A DNA stretch of 64,000 nt from Altererythrobacter epoxidivorans (GCF_001281485.1 NZ_CP012669.1:682001-746000); one strand, 5' to 3'. Positions 8,974 through 19,372 are shown, counted from the first letter of the stretch. Notes: a model not told the origin generated them from the sequence alone. Made by a program: numbers and translations.

Positions 8974-9609
8974 TCACTTCGTTGAATAGAGCAAACGGCC
9001 CGGACCGAGCCGCTCGAGGACTTCCGCGATCTTGCCTCGTTCAAAGGCGAAGCAACCGAGACTGCGGCCGACGCGCCCCTGCGTTTCGGCCATGGCACCA
9101 TCGACATATTCGGCACCATGAATGACGATGGCCCTATCCCAGGCCAGATCGTTCTCTTCGTCCAGTCCTTCAAGCCGGCGCGATTTGCCGTGCTTTCCGA
9201 CATAGGTGTTTGCGGTGAGGAAGCTGCCAGAAGAGGATGCATTCGATCCGGGGCGATTGGAGAAGTGCTGGACCAGACCAGTGTTCTCTGGATCGGACCC
9301 GCGACCGTGCGACACCAGGTATGACTCCTCTATCGCGCCCATCTCGACATTCACGATGTGAAAGCGTGGCTGGCCCGAATTGAGGCCGTAATCGGCAACC
9401 GCGATCCTGTCGCGAAACGGTATTCGGCTGGCATGGCCGGCAAGAGCGTCCAATGCGCGCGATATGGCTGGCGGCACTTCGGGCAGCGAATGGGGGATTA
9501 TCGAAGCCGGCCTGGCCGCCGGATGGGTTATCGACGATGGGGACGATGTCAGTATGCTGGCACCTAAAGACACCCCGCCGCCAATAAATTGACGCCTGCT
9601 GATTGTCAT
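8974..9609 (-). CDS. Murein L,D-transpeptidase catalytic domain protein (YkuD_2 type)
   Basis: 211-aa exported protein. The N-terminus MTISRRQFIGGGVSLGASIL has an SRRQFIG twin-arginine-like motif followed by a hydrophobic stretch, so Tat export is plausible. The YkuD_2 region includes a conserved Ser/Gly-rich segment (SSGSFLTANTYVGKHGKSRRLEG), IVIHGAEY near 162 and GRVGRSLGCFAF near 179-190, which supplies the His and Cys of a transpeptidase site. Predicted to act on peptidoglycan stem peptides. The ATG at 9609 follows AAAGGGATCGCAAC on the minus strand. It is divergent from another L,D-transpeptidase with 68 bp between. Confidence 0.85.
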   Translation of the reverse strand: MTISRRQFIGGGVSLGASILTSSPSSITHPAARPASIIPHSLPEVPPAISRALDALAGHASRIPFRDRIAVADYGLNSGQPRFHIVNVEMGAIEESYLVSHGRGSDPENTGLVQHFSNRPGSNASSSGSFLTANTYVGKHGKSRRLEGLDEENDLAWDRAIVIHGAEYVDGAMAETQGRVGRSLGCFAFERGKIAEVLERLGPGRLLYSTK

Positions 9610-9677
9610 GTTGCGATCCCTTTGTAACACTCAAGATATTGGGATTCGAAGGGCGTGAAGCAAGTCGAGGGACTGGA

Positions 9678-10874
9678 ATGGACCGTTTGCTGAGAAATTT
9701 CATGGCCTTGCTCGGCCTCTTCATGATCGTCTCGGGACCGGTGGCGGCCCAATCGCTAGTGCCCGGCTGGACCAGCTCCGACATCTCGCGGCTCAAAGTC
9801 TGGATTTCTGCGGCACCGGAGGATGCGCTGCCGGTGCTCGATACGCGCAAACTCGATCAGGCGGTCGCATCCGGGGGCGCACCCATGGCTTCAGCGGAAG
9901 CCCGTAACCTCGCCCTGAAGCTGGCTGAAATGCATCTCGTCGGAAGGGCAGGGGCATCGGAAAAGCGCGGCTGGAACATCGTCGATACCGACAGTGTCGC
10001 CGGACTATCGCCCATGCTCGACCATGCCCTTGCGGACGGTACTCTAGACACATTTTTTGCGATGCTACGCCCTGCGCATGCCGAATATTCGGCGCTCCGC
10101 GCAGCTTATGCCAAGGAAAGCGATCCGGCACGGCGCCTTGCGATTGCACGGAACATGGAACGCTGGCGCTGGATGCCCAGATCGCTCGGTAGCGACTACG
10201 TCCTGGTCAACACGGCCAAGTTCGAAGCCGATCTGTGGCGCGGCGGAGAGAAGGCAGGGAACTGGCGAGTCATCGTGGGCAAGCTGTCCACCCCCACGCC
10301 GGTATTCGATGCGACGATCACGGGGGTAATCCTCAATCCCTGGTGGGAAATCCCCGACAGCATTGTCAGGGAGAGCGTAGGTTCTCTCGTGCGGCGGAAC
10401 CCGTCGCTCGCACGGGCACGGGGTTATGTCTGGAGCGATGGCCGATATCGTCAGAAGCCCGGGCCGAACAATGCGCTTGGCCAGATGAAACTGGTGATGC
10501 CGAACCGCTTTTCGGTCTTCATGCATGACACTCCCAACAAGGACCTGTTCAACAAGGAGGTAAGGGCGTTCAGTCACGGCTGTATCCGCACGGGCGATGC
10601 CATCGGCTATGCCGCGACACTGCTCGAGGGCGTGAAAACACGTGAAGAGGTGGACGCGATCGTAAAGGCCGGGAAGACCACCCAGATCGATCTTTCGACT
10701 CCCCTGCCGCTTTATATCGCCTATTTCACTGCGGTCAGCGATGGGCGGGGCGGTGTCGAACTGCTGGATGACCTCTACGGAAGGGATAGCCGGATCCGCG
10801 AGGTCGCCGATGCAACTGGCGAGGCCGTTCATATGGCCGCCTCCGGTTGCGTCATGACCGGCGCCGAAGGCTGA
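9678..10874 (+). CDS. L,D-transpeptidase family protein (YcbB-like)
   Basis: 398-aa exported protein with an N-terminal signal peptide ending about AAQ-SLVPG. A helical scaffold region carries the NMERWRWMP...YVLVNTAKFEADLW block typical of YcbB/LdtD proteins, and the YkuD catalytic motif SHGCIRTGDA (about residue 298-307) follows. It would form 3-3 crosslinks or attach partners to peptidoglycan in the periplasm. It is shorter than E. coli LdtD and has no obvious peptidoglycan-binding domain. The ATG at 9678 follows GAGGGACTGGA. It is paired divergently with another L,D-transpeptidase. Confidence 0.88.
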   Translation: MDRLLRNFMALLGLFMIVSGPVAAQSLVPGWTSSDISRLKVWISAAPEDALPVLDTRKLDQAVASGGAPMASAEARNLALKLAEMHLVGRAGASEKRGWNIVDTDSVAGLSPMLDHALADGTLDTFFAMLRPAHAEYSALRAAYAKESDPARRLAIARNMERWRWMPRSLGSDYVLVNTAKFEADLWRGGEKAGNWRVIVGKLSTPTPVFDATITGVILNPWWEIPDSIVRESVGSLVRRNPSLARARGYVWSDGRYRQKPGPNNALGQMKLVMPNRFSVFMHDTPNKDLFNKEVRAFSHGCIRTGDAIGYAATLLEGVKTREEVDAIVKAGKTTQIDLSTPLPLYIAYFTAVSDGRGGVELLDDLYGRDSRIREVADATGEAVHMAASGCVMTGAEG

Positions 10875-10967
10875 ACTAGGCAAGATTTAGCCCGGGCATT
10901 CGTCAGCGCTGTGCATGGGTTCATGCCCAAATCTGGCGCGACTGCACCGCTCGCGATAACCAGGGCT

Positions 10968-11546
10968 ATGGCCAAGCTCTATTTCTACTACGCCAGCATG
11001 AACGCTGGCAAATCGACGACCTTGCTGCAAGCGGACTTTAACTACCGCGAACGCGGAATGCACACGATGCTGTGGACCGCCAAGCTGGACGATCGGGGGG
11101 AGCAGAAGGCGATCGAAAGCCGCATCGGCCTGGGTGCGGATGCGCATCGATATGACGCCAACACGGATTTGTGGCAGGAAATCGGCGCGGCCAACAAGGT
11201 CGAACCGCTCGATTGCGTCCTGGTCGACGAGGCGCAATTCCTGACCAAGGATCAGGTCTGGCAACTGGCCCGCCTAGCTGACGAGGGCGGGATCCCGGTG
11301 CTTTGCTATGGCCTCAGGACGGACTTCCAGGGCGAACTGTTTCCCGGCTCAGCCGCGCTCCTGGGCATTTCCGATGCGCTCGTGGAACTCAAGGCTGTCT
11401 GCCATTGCGGACGCAAGGCGACGATGAACCTACGCGTCGATGAAAGCGGCGCTGCCGTTTCGCAGGGCGCTCAGACCGAAATCGGGGGTAACGACCGTTA
11501 CGTGGCCCTGTGCCGCAAGCATTTCAGCCAGGCCTTGGCGGGCTAA
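10968..11546 (+). CDS. tdk: Thymidine kinase
   Basis: ATP-dependent phosphorylation of thymidine for the salvage pathway; cytosolic. 192 aa. The P-loop SMNAGKST occupies residues 10-17. [11 protein letters not shown] supplies the Walker-B-like Asp and the catalytic Glu region. [14 protein letters not shown] is the lasso-adjacent segment. Structural zinc Cys residues appear in CHCGRKA and the C-terminal LCRKHF. The start [14 protein letters not shown] at 10968 is the family start; an in-frame ATG at 10911 would add an unlikely leader. Confidence 0.95.
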   Translation: MAKLYFYYASMNAGKSTTLLQADFNYRERGMHTMLWTAKLDDRGEQKAIESRIGLGADAHRYDANTDLWQEIGAANKVEPLDCVLVDEAQFLTKDQVWQLARLADEGGIPVLCYGLRTDFQGELFPGSAALLGISDALVELKAVCHCGRKATMNLRVDESGAAVSQGAQTEIGGNDRYVALCRKHFSQALAG

Positions 11547-11698
11547 ATCGTCACACCGAGCGACAACTTTGCAGTTCCGTTAAAGCAATCGGGAGGCGGT
11601 CGCTGCGCAGCAGGTCGACAGCCGGGTCGATCACGCTCGGCTCGCGAATTTGAGCGTCTGATCTGGCGGTTGGCGAAGACAGCACATATCTAGGCGAT

Positions 11699-12379
11699 AT
11701 GAACGAAACTCTTCTGCTTGCGGCCTTGCTGATCCCTTCGCTGATCATCGCAATCGTCTTTCACGAAGTTGCCCACGGGCTGGTCGCCAGCTGGCTGGGC
11801 GATCCTACTGCACGCGAACAGCGGCGTCTCAGCCTCAACCCGCTGCGTCATGTCGATCCCGTCGGTACCTTGCTCGTTCCGGGGTTTCTCGCCTTGGTGA
11901 GCGGACCGATCTTCGGATGGGCCAAACCGGTGCCCGTCAGGAAGGATCAACTGGATAATCCGCGTTATGGAATGATGGCAGTTGCTGCTGCCGGCCCTGC
12001 AACCAATTTCATTCTCGCGGCCATCGGTGCAATCGTCCTCGGGCTTGCTGCGAACGACATCGGCCTCGCGATCGGTGAAGAACCGGGCCTGCTGGCTCAG
12101 GGTCTGTTCTACTTCATCCTGATCAACATCTTCCTCGGCGTTTTCAACCTGTTGCCCATTCCGCCTTTCGACGGGTCGCACATTGTCGAAGGATTGATGC
12201 CGCGCCGATATGTGCACCTGTACGAAAAGCTTCGCCCGTTCGGCATGCTGCTGTTCTTGGGGCTGATACTGTTGACCTGGTTCGCGCCCGGGCTCGGCGT
12301 GCTGGAAAACACGATCGGCCAGCCCGTCGATTGGGCGCTGCGCAAATATCTCGGTCTGGCCGACGCGATCGCCGGTTAG
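11699..12379 (+). CDS. Site-2 protease family (M50) membrane metalloprotease
   Basis: 226-aa membrane protein with about five hydrophobic segments. HEVAH at residues 22-26 is the zinc-binding HExxH, and PIPPFDGS with Asp158 supplies the third ligand; NPLRHVDPVGT is typical of the short rhomboid-like S2P subgroup without PDZ. It would cleave within membranes; the substrate is unknown. Its stop overlaps the convergent glpD stop by 4 nt (TTAG at 12376-12379). Confidence 0.9.
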   Translation: MNETLLLAALLIPSLIIAIVFHEVAHGLVASWLGDPTAREQRRLSLNPLRHVDPVGTLLVPGFLALVSGPIFGWAKPVPVRKDQLDNPRYGMMAVAAAGPATNFILAAIGAIVLGLAANDIGLAIGEEPGLLAQGLFYFILINIFLGVFNLLPIPPFDGSHIVEGLMPRRYVHLYEKLRPFGMLLFLGLILLTWFAPGLGVLENTIGQPVDWALRKYLGLADAIAG

Positions 12380-13857
12380 GTCCTGGCGCTGAACCAGTCG
12401 GCAACGCGTTCCTGACCTTCGGCATCGATGTGCAGGCCCAGCTTGCTGCGGCGCCACAGGACATCTTCGGCGCTGGCAGCAAACTCTTCTTCCACGAGGT
12501 ATTGAAGCTCTGCTTCGTAGAGCGTTGCACCGAAATGCTGGCCGAGATCTCCAGCATCTGCCGCTGATCCAATGATGCGATCGATCCGCGTGCCATATGC
12601 CCGCAACAACCTGCGCACGCCCTCAGGGTCGAACCACGGATACTGCGCCATCTTTTCGGCAAAGAAGCTATCGAACCGCGCCGGATCGATGTCGCCGCCC
12701 GGCAGGCAGGCATCCGCGGTCCATGACCTGTCTTCAAAGCCGCCGATCTTTTCCAGCGCGTGTTCTGCCAGCTTGCGATAGGTCGTGATCTTTCCGCCGA
12801 ATATCGACAGGATCGGAGGCGCGCCGTCCTTGTCGTCGAGTTCGAAGACATAGTCGCGTGTCACGGTCGAGTTGTTGCCGGAATTGTCCTCGTACAGCGG
12901 ACGGACGCCTGAATAACTCCAGATTGCCTGTTCAGGCGTGACGTCGACGCTGAGGTATTCGTTGATTGCATCGCAGATGTAGCGGGCTTCCTCGCTCGAA
13001 ATCTCCACCTTGTCCGGATCGCCGGTGAACAGGGCATCCGTGGTGCCGACCAGCGTGAAGTCGTGTTCGTATGGGATCGCGAAGACGATGCGGTTGTCCT
13101 TGTTCTGGAAGATATAGGCGTGACGCCCTTCGTAGAGCTTGGGGAAGACCAGATGGCTTCCTTTCACCAGTCGCAGGTTCTGGTGCTTAATCCCCGGGAT
13201 CGCATTGTCGAGAACGCCGTCGACCCACGGGCCTGCGGCATTGATCACGATCCTGGCGGTAACCCGCGCATCGCCCTGCTCGCCATGCAGCATTGCTGTC
13301 CAATGCGTGTCGCCGCGCAACAGGCCGGTGCACTCGGTGCGGGTACGGATTTCCGCGCCACGTTCGCGCGCATCCATCGCGTTCAAGACCACCAGTCGCG
13401 CGTCTTCGACCCAGCAATCCGAATATTCGAACCCCTTGATCAGACGGTCCTCGAGTATTTCGGCATGCGGCAACTGGCGCAGATCGACCGTCCTTGTCGG
13501 CGGCAACAGCTTTCGGCCGCCCAAATTGTCATAGAGAAACAGGCCAAGTCGTAGCATCCACTTGGGCCGCAACCCCTTGTCATGCGGCAGCACGAAGCGC
13601 AGCGGCCAGATAATGTGCGGCGCGATCTTCAGCAGTCGCTCGCGTTCGATCAGGCTTTCGCGCACCAGGCGAAATTCGAAATGTTCGAGGTAGCGCAGTC
13701 CGCCATGAACCAGCTTCGTCGATGCGCTCGAGGTGTGGCTGGCAAGGTCGTCCTTCTCGACCAGCAATACCTTCGCCCCGCGGCCCGCTGCATCGCGCGC
13801 GATCCCTGCGCCATTGATACCGCCACCGATGATGAGAAGGTCGTAATCTGCGCTCAT
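12376..13857 (-). CDS. glpD: Aerobic glycerol-3-phosphate dehydrogenase
   Basis: FAD-dependent membrane-associated oxidation of glycerol-3-phosphate to dihydroxyacetone phosphate, feeding electrons to quinone. 493 aa, usual length. The FAD Rossmann motif DLLIIGGGINGAGIARDAAGRG spans about residues 5-26. HTSSASTKLVHGGLRYLE (about 41-58) and the FGGKITTYRKLAEHALE block are family hallmarks. It stands alone, with no glpFK nearby. It is divergent from truB, with about 50 bp between start codons. Confidence 0.96.
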   Translation of the reverse strand: MSADYDLLIIGGGINGAGIARDAAGRGAKVLLVEKDDLASHTSSASTKLVHGGLRYLEHFEFRLVRESLIERERLLKIAPHIIWPLRFVLPHDKGLRPKWMLRLGLFLYDNLGGRKLLPPTRTVDLRQLPHAEILEDRLIKGFEYSDCWVEDARLVVLNAMDARERGAEIRTRTECTGLLRGDTHWTAMLHGEQGDARVTARIVINAAGPWVDGVLDNAIPGIKHQNLRLVKGSHLVFPKLYEGRHAYIFQNKDNRIVFAIPYEHDFTLVGTTDALFTGDPDKVEISSEEARYICDAINEYLSVDVTPEQAIWSYSGVRPLYEDNSGNNSTVTRDYVFELDDKDGAPPILSIFGGKITTYRKLAEHALEKIGGFEDRSWTADACLPGGDIDPARFDSFFAEKMAQYPWFDPEGVRRLLRAYGTRIDRIIGSAADAGDLGQHFGATLYEAELQYLVEEEFAASAEDVLWRRSKLGLHIDAEGQERVADWFSART

Positions 13858-13906
13858 TCAATGGGGCATGGCGTGGAAGCCGTGGTTTGGCTAGGGGCAC
13901 ATCGCA

Positions 13907-14908
13907 ATGGATACGAAGAAACCTGCGCCTCACGGCTGGCTCATCCTCGACAAGCCGCGCGGCCTCGGATCGACGCAGGCGGTGGCAGCCGTCAAACGTA
14001 ACCTGCGTACCGGTGGCTATGCGAAGACGAAGGTGGGGCATGGCGGGACGCTCGACCCGCTTGCCGAAGGCGTGCTGCCGATCGCGCTGGGCGAAGCGAC
14101 CAAGCTTGCCGGGCGAATGCTCGATGCCAGCAAGATCTACGAATTCACGATCCAGTTCGGTGAGGAAACCGATACGCTGGATACCGAAGGGGAGGTCACA
14201 AGCCGGTCGGACCATTTCCCCCCGCGCGCAGCGGTGGCAGCGGTACTCGACCATTTCACCGGCGAGATCGAACAGTATCCGCCGGCCTATTCGGCGGTGA
14301 AGATTGATGGGAAGCGGGCATACGACCGGGCGAGGGCGGGCGAGGAAGTGCAGACCAAGCCGCGCCAGGTCACGATCCATTCGCTCGAGATGCCGGGCGA
14401 TTACGAGGCCCCTCGCGAGCTCGACTCCAGCTTTGCCACGACGGCCGGACGTCCGGACCCCTATGACCCCGCGGCTCCGCTGGAGCTGGCGGACAGCGTG
14501 ACGCTGGTCGCGCATGTATCGAAAGGCACGTATATCCGCTCTCTTGCACGGGATATCGCGCATGCGCTTGGCACCTTGGGCCACGTTACCTATCTACGCC
14601 GCGTAAAGGCAGGTCCGTTCCGCGAGGATCAGGCGATTTCGCTGGACAAACTGGACGAAATCGGTAAGGGCGCGCCACTTCAAGACCTACTCCTGCCGCT
14701 CGGGGCGGGGCTGGACGACATCCCGGCCTTGCAACTCGATCCGGATAGTGCGCAGGCGGCCCGTCAGGGCCGGGTTCTTTCCGGAATGCCCCAAAGCGAC
14801 GGGCTCTATTGTGCGATGCTGGGCAACGTTCCGGTGGCACTGATGGAACTCGATGCTGGGACGGCGAAGGTCGTCAGGGGCTTCAACCTTCCAGATGTCG
14901 CTGAGTAA
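13907..14908 (+). CDS. truB: tRNA pseudouridine(55) synthase
   Basis: Converts U55 of tRNA T-loops to pseudouridine. 333 aa. The catalytic motif GHGGTLDPLAEGVLPI contains Asp50. YSAVKIDGKRAYDRARAG and KGTYIRSLARDIA are conserved RNA-binding and active-site blocks. A low-complexity linker (FATTAGRPDPYDPAAP) in the middle looks like a lineage-specific insertion. It lies 12 bp before rpsO, a conserved arrangement. Confidence 0.96.
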   Translation: MDTKKPAPHGWLILDKPRGLGSTQAVAAVKRNLRTGGYAKTKVGHGGTLDPLAEGVLPIALGEATKLAGRMLDASKIYEFTIQFGEETDTLDTEGEVTSRSDHFPPRAAVAAVLDHFTGEIEQYPPAYSAVKIDGKRAYDRARAGEEVQTKPRQVTIHSLEMPGDYEAPRELDSSFATTAGRPDPYDPAAPLELADSVTLVAHVSKGTYIRSLARDIAHALGTLGHVTYLRRVKAGPFREDQAISLDKLDEIGKGAPLQDLLLPLGAGLDDIPALQLDPDSAQAARQGRVLSGMPQSDGLYCAMLGNVPVALMELDAGTAKVVRGFNLPDVAE

Positions 14909-14920
14909 GTGAGATAAGAA

Positions 14921-15190
14921 ATGTCGGTTACTGCCGAAAAGAAACAGGAAATCATCAAGGATAACGCCCAGGCCAATAACGACACGGGCAGTCCGGAAGT
15001 ACAGGTCGCGATCCTCACCGAGCGCATCCGCAACCTTACCGAACACTTCAAGGATCATCACAAGGACAACCACTCGCGTCGTGGCCTGCTGATGATGGTC
15101 AACAAGCGCCGCAACCTTCTTGCATACCTCAAGAAGAAAGACGTCGAGCGCTACAACGCGCTGATCCAGAAGCTGGGTCTTCGTAAGTAA
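14921..15190 (+). CDS. rpsO: 30S ribosomal protein S15
   Basis: Small-subunit protein that binds the central 16S rRNA domain early in assembly. 89 aa, as in E. coli. [51 protein letters not shown] is the diagnostic S15 core. Preceded by AAGAA-type spacing and close to truB. Followed by a GC-rich hairpin and then pnp. Confidence 0.98.
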   Translation: MSVTAEKKQEIIKDNAQANNDTGSPEVQVAILTERIRNLTEHFKDHHKDNHSRRGLLMMVNKRRNLLAYLKKKDVERYNALIQKLGLRK

Positions 15191-15200
15191 GAGTTTCCGT

Positions 15201-15226
15201 AAGGGCGGCTCGATCGGGCCGCCCTT
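15201..15226 (+). terminator. GC-rich hairpin after rpsO
   Basis: AAGGGCGGC (15201-15209) pairs perfectly with GCCGCCCTT (15218-15226) around an 8-nt loop, followed by CGTTT. The uridine run is weak, so it may be a partial terminator or a processing site in the rpsO-pnp transcript, where PNPase autoregulation is known in enterobacteria. Confidence 0.65.
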
Positions 15227-15366
15227 CGTTTATCCGGCTCTCGCGCAATCCGGCGCAAGAGCGGCAAAATGGAGCGCAGACAGCTCCGAACCGGACCGGG
15301 ACGGCTTACCCGGAACTGTAGGCCCCGCCGACGCAATATGGCGCTGCGGGTTCAGAAGGAAAATAC

Positions 15367-17655
15367 ATGTTCGACACGAAAACCGTATCGCTGGAGTGGG
15401 GCGGAAAGACCCTCACTCTGGAAACCGGCCGCATTGCCCGTCAGGCTGACGGCGCGGTCCTCGCCACTTATGGCGAAACTGTTGTTCTTTGCGCGGTCAC
15501 CGCTGCGAAGAGCGTCAAGGAAGGGCAGGACTTCTTCCCGCTGACCGTACACTACCAGGAAAAATTCTCCTCGGCCGGCCGTATCCCGGGTGGCTTCTTC
15601 AAGCGCGAACGCGGCGCGACCGAAAAGGAAACGCTGACCAGCCGCCTGATCGACCGTCCGGTTCGTCCGCTGTTCCCCGAAGGTTTCTACAACGAAATCA
15701 ACGTAATCGCACAGGTCTTCAGCTATGATGGCGAGTGCGAGCCCGATGTCCTGGCGATGATCGCCGCATCGGCTGCCCTGACCATTTCGGGCGTTCCGTT
15801 CATGGGCCCGATCGGCGCTTGCCGCGTCGGTTTCGAGAATGGCGAATACATCCTCAACCCGAAGCAGACCGCCGCGCTGGCCGAAGACGGCCGTCTCGAC
15901 CTCGTCGTCGCAGCTACCGGCGACGCCGTGATGATGGTGGAATCGGAAGCCAAGGAACTGACCGAAGCCGAAATGCTTGGCGCAGTTGCCTTTGCCCACG
16001 ACAACATCCGTCCGGTCGTCAACGCGATCATCGATCTTGCTGAACAGGCTGCAAAGGATCCGTGGGAAGTCGCGTCGCAGGGTGGCAATGACGAGATGAA
16101 GTCGGCCATCAAGGCGATGATCGGCGACGATATCGCTGCAGCTTACAAGCTGACCGACAAGTCGGCCCGTTCGGACGCGCTCAATGCCGCCCGTGACAAG
16201 GTCAAGGCGCACTACGCTTCGGAGGAATTCGACGGCCAGCAGCGCATGACCGCGATCAAGCTGACGAAGAAGCTGGAAGCGGAAATCGTTCGCGGCGCCA
16301 TCCTCAAGGACGGCACCCGCATCGACGGCCGCAAGCTCGACCAGGTTCGCCCGATCGAAGCAGTGGTCGGCATCCTGCCGCGTGCACACGGCTCCTCGCT
16401 GTTCACCCGCGGTGAAACGCAGGCGCTTTGCTCGACTACCCTTGGCACCAAGGACAGCGAGCAGATGATCGACGGTCTCGAAGGCCTGTCGTACGAACGC
16501 TTCATGCTGCACTATAACTTCCCGCCCTATTCGGTCGGCGAAGTTGGCCGTTTCGGCGCCCCGTCGCGCCGCGACACGGGCCATGGCAAGCTGGCATGGC
16601 GTGCGCTGCACAACGTGCTGCCGTCGCATGACGACTTCCCGTACACGATCCGTGTCCTGTCGGACATCACCGAGTCGAACGGTTCGAGCTCGATGGCGAC
16701 GATCTGCGGTGGCTGTCTTTCGATGATGGACGCTGGCGTTCCGATCGAACGTCCGGTCTCCGGCATCGCCATGGGCCTGATCCTCGAAGGTGACGACTTT
16801 GCCGTCCTGTCGGACATCCTGGGTGACGAAGATCACCTTGGCGACATGGACTTCAAGGTTGCCGGTACCGAAGCAGGCATCACCACCATGCAGATGGACA
16901 TCAAGGTTGCCGGCATCACGCAGGAAATCATGTCCAAGGCGCTCGAACAGGCGAAGGCCGGCCGTGCGCACATCCTGGGTGAGATGAACAAAGCTCTGAC
17001 CGGTTCGCGCACCGAGGTTTCGAAGCATGCTCCGCGCATCGAGACGATCCAGATCGACAAGTCGAAGATCCGTGACGTCATCGGCACCGGCGGCAAGGTG
17101 ATCCGCGAGATCGTCGCCGAAACCGGCGCCAAGGTCGACATCGACGATGAAGGCGTGATCAAGATCTCGTCTTCGGACCTCAGCCAGATCGAAGCCGCGA
17201 AGAAGTGGATCGAAGGCATCGTCGAAGAAGCGGAAGTCGGCAAGATCTACAACGGCAAGGTCGTCAACATCGTCGACTTCGGCGCTTTCGTGAACTTCAT
17301 GGGTGGCAAGGACGGTCTCGTCCACGTCAGCGAAATGAAGAACGAGCGCGTCGAAAAGCCGACCGATGTTGTGTCCGAAGGCCAGGAAGTTAAGGTCAAG
17401 GTCCTCGAAATCGACAACCGCGGCAAGGTCCGCCTGTCGATGCGCGTCGTCGACCAGGAAACCGGTGAAGAGCTGGAAGACACCCGTCCGCCTCGCGAAA
17501 AGCGCGAAGGTGGCGGCGGTGACCGTCGTGGCCCGCGTGGCAACCGCGATCGTGGTGGCCGTGGTGGCGACCGTGGCGGTCGTCGCGGCGGACGTGACGG
17601 CGACAAGGGCGGTGACGATGGTGCCGCACACGTTCCGGACTTCCTGAAGGACTAA
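15367..17655 (+). CDS. pnp: Polyribonucleotide nucleotidyltransferase (PNPase)
   Basis: Phosphorolytic 3'-5' exoribonuclease of the RNA degradosome. 762 aa. Two RNase PH-like domains: the first with [23 protein letters not shown], the second with [22 protein letters not shown]. Then a KH domain ([20 protein letters not shown], about 561-580) and an S1 domain ([29 protein letters not shown]). The C-terminus is extended by an Arg-Gly-rich tail (about 712-752) ending VPDFLKD, typical of alphaproteobacteria and a possible RNA- or RNase E-binding region. The start at 15367 follows AGAAGGAAAATAC. A leader of about 140 nt precedes it. Confidence 0.97.
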   Translation: MFDTKTVSLEWGGKTLTLETGRIARQADGAVLATYGETVVLCAVTAAKSVKEGQDFFPLTVHYQEKFSSAGRIPGGFFKRERGATEKETLTSRLIDRPVRPLFPEGFYNEINVIAQVFSYDGECEPDVLAMIAASAALTISGVPFMGPIGACRVGFENGEYILNPKQTAALAEDGRLDLVVAATGDAVMMVESEAKELTEAEMLGAVAFAHDNIRPVVNAIIDLAEQAAKDPWEVASQGGNDEMKSAIKAMIGDDIAAAYKLTDKSARSDALNAARDKVKAHYASEEFDGQQRMTAIKLTKKLEAEIVRGAILKDGTRIDGRKLDQVRPIEAVVGILPRAHGSSLFTRGETQALCSTTLGTKDSEQMIDGLEGLSYERFMLHYNFPPYSVGEVGRFGAPSRRDTGHGKLAWRALHNVLPSHDDFPYTIRVLSDITESNGSSSMATICGGCLSMMDAGVPIERPVSGIAMGLILEGDDFAVLSDILGDEDHLGDMDFKVAGTEAGITTMQMDIKVAGITQEIMSKALEQAKAGRAHILGEMNKALTGSRTEVSKHAPRIETIQIDKSKIRDVIGTGGKVIREIVAETGAKVDIDDEGVIKISSSDLSQIEAAKKWIEGIVEEAEVGKIYNGKVVNIVDFGAFVNFMGGKDGLVHVSEMKNERVEKPTDVVSEGQEVKVKVLEIDNRGKVRLSMRVVDQETGEELEDTRPPREKREGGGGDRRGPRGNRDRGGRGGDRGGRRGGRDGDKGGDDGAAHVPDFLKD

Positions 17656-17677
17656 GTCCTTCCACGAGTTGGAGAGG

Positions 17678-17711
17678 AAAGGCCGCGGGGAGCGATCCCT
17701 GCGGCCTTTTT
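17678..17711 (+). terminator. Rho-independent terminator after pnp
   Basis: AAAGGCCGCGGGG (17678-17690) pairs with CCCTGCGGCCTTT with one mismatch, loop about AGCGAT, followed by TTTTTCC. It has a strong GC stem and a T run and lies 23 nt after the pnp stop. Confidence 0.88.
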
Positions 17712-17741
17712 CCTTACCCCTCGATCTACTAGGATAATGCC

Positions 17742-18425
17742 ATGTTACCGCGTGAAACCATTGCAACGGCACAGATTCCGGGTGGCGACGAGCTGACTTT
17801 GGTCAGTCACGGCCGCGACTTCATCATCATGCTCGGCAGGGACGAGCTGATGGGGACACGGATGCAATATTCCGAAGAGCAGCTGGCAATCCTGACGCTG
17901 GAGCAGCTTCGCGTGGCCAGCCCCCGCGTGCTGATCGGCGGCTACGGAATGGGCTTCACCTTCCGTGCTGCACTGGCTGCGCTCCCCGAAAGCGGTGGCG
18001 AAGTGGTGGTAGCGGAAATCGTGCCCGAGATCCTCGAGTGGGCAGAAGGGCCACTGGCTCACCTGACCGGTGATAGCCTGGGTGATCGACGCGGAGAGGT
18101 CGTGCTGTGCGATGTCGCGGCCCTGATCGACGATGCCAACGATGGAACCTGCGCCAAATTCGATGCCATATTGCTGGACGTCGACAACGGACCCGACGGC
18201 GTGGTGCGCGATGCCAACGACCGGCTTTACACCCGGACCGGCCTTGCCAAGGCCAAGGATGCGCTCAACCCCGGTGGCATCCTCGCCATCTGGTCGGCCG
18301 CACAGGATCACAAGTTCACGCGTCGGCTGAAAGATGCCGGTTACGATGTGGAAGTGCGCGAAGTCCGCGCCCGACCCAACAACAAGGGCCCGCGTCACAC
18401 GATCTGGTTCGCACGCAAACCCTAG
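17742..18425 (+). CDS. Spermidine synthase-like methyltransferase-fold protein
   Basis: 227-aa cytosolic Rossmann-fold protein resembling the catalytic half of polyamine aminopropyltransferases. RVLIGGYGMGFTFRAALA (about 61-78) is the nucleotide-binding glycine motif. EIVPEILEWA marks the acidic residue binding the ribose, and DAILLDVDNGPDG the region after strand 4. It lacks the long N-terminal beta domain of SpeE, so substrate and reaction are uncertain. Its stop overlaps the convergent DUF481 gene by 4 nt (CTAG at 18422-18425). Confidence 0.75.
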   Translation: MLPRETIATAQIPGGDELTLVSHGRDFIIMLGRDELMGTRMQYSEEQLAILTLEQLRVASPRVLIGGYGMGFTFRAALAALPESGGEVVVAEIVPEILEWAEGPLAHLTGDSLGDRRGEVVLCDVAALIDDANDGTCAKFDAILLDVDNGPDGVVRDANDRLYTRTGLAKAKDALNPGGILAIWSAAQDHKFTRRLKDAGYDVEVREVRARPNNKGPRHTIWFARKP

Positions 18426-19372
18426 AAGTCGTAGATTACCGTCACCCGGCTCAGCGTGTCGGTCTTCACCGAACCCGCAGGAGGATTGGTGTCGTGTTCG
18501 ACTGCGTAGGAGAAGCGCGTGCTCAGTTTGTCGCTGATCTTTGCATTGAGCCCGGTGACTAGATCGATGCTGGTATTGTTGGCATCGACGATCACTGTCG
18601 CCGCACCGCCGGTTTCAGCAACGGCATTGGTGTCATGCGTCAGCTTCAGTCGGTCGGTAATGCTCCAGTCGAAATCCACCCCCAGTAAGCCGGCGAGGCT
18701 GCTCTCGCTCGTGCCGTCGACGTAATCGGTAACGCGATAGGCCGGCCCGGCTTTCGCAGACAGGGTGACGTCGGGGCGCTCGATTATCTGGTAACCGATG
18801 CCGCCGGAAACGGCATACCGTCCGGAAAATCCCTGGAATTCGTCGCGTTCGTATTGGGCCAGCGCATAGGCGAAGAAACGCTCTGATATGCGGTAATTAG
18901 GTTCGTAGCCGACGAAGAATTGTTCGCGCGTGGTCGTCCCGTTCGAACGCTGGTAATCGACGCGGCCTGTGAGCTTGTGCCGCCAGTCGATGCCGACGCG
19001 CTTCAGTTCCAGACCAGCCGCAAGACCTGTGTTGCTCGAATTGCCGGTCGATCGAAACGCGCCGAGTTCTCCCTTGCCATGCCAGTTCTCGAACAGACCC
19101 GCATTGCGGATCGCTTCCTTCTTCTCTGCCGCCTTCTCGGCTGCCAGAACTGCCTGCTGCTCGTCGAATTCAGCCTGGATCGAGCTTAGCTCTTCCGCGT
19201 CGTCCGGATTGGTCAGCTTCGCGATCTCGATCACGGTCGCGACCTTCTTGGCATCGCCGCTGGCGATTGCTGCATCGATCATCGCCCGAACGGGCTCAGG
19301 CAGTTCGGCATGAGCCATGTAGGGCGCCGAAAGCATTGCGAATGCGGCGGCGAGCTTGAACGCGGATTTCAT
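18422..19372 (-). CDS. DUF481 family outer-membrane beta-barrel protein
   Basis: 316-aa protein with signal peptide (MKSAFKLAAAFAMLSAPYMAHA) and an alpha-helical N-terminal region rich in Ala, Glu and Lys (about residues 25-90). After that come alternating strands (GELGAFRSTGNSSNTGLAAGLEL, RVDYQRSNGTTTREQFFVGYEPNYRIS and so on) ending with a terminal Phe (VTVIYDF), the outer-membrane insertion signal. DUF481 proteins are predicted barrels of unknown function. No partner genes are evident. Confidence 0.85.
   Translation of the reverse strand: MKSAFKLAAAFAMLSAPYMAHAELPEPVRAMIDAAIASGDAKKVATVIEIAKLTNPDDAEELSSIQAEFDEQQAVLAAEKAAEKKEAIRNAGLFENWHGKGELGAFRSTGNSSNTGLAAGLELKRVGIDWRHKLTGRVDYQRSNGTTTREQFFVGYEPNYRISERFFAYALAQYERDEFQGFSGRYAVSGGIGYQIIERPDVTLSAKAGPAYRVTDYVDGTSESSLAGLLGVDFDWSITDRLKLTHDTNAVAETGGAATVIVDANNTSIDLVTGLNAKISDKLSTRFSYAVEHDTNPPAGSVKTDTLSRVTVIYDF

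Noticed and set aside
15352..17772. 806-aa open frame antisense to pnp
   Set aside because: Same shadow effect; low-complexity Asp/His/Val content and the sense strand is unmistakable PNPase.
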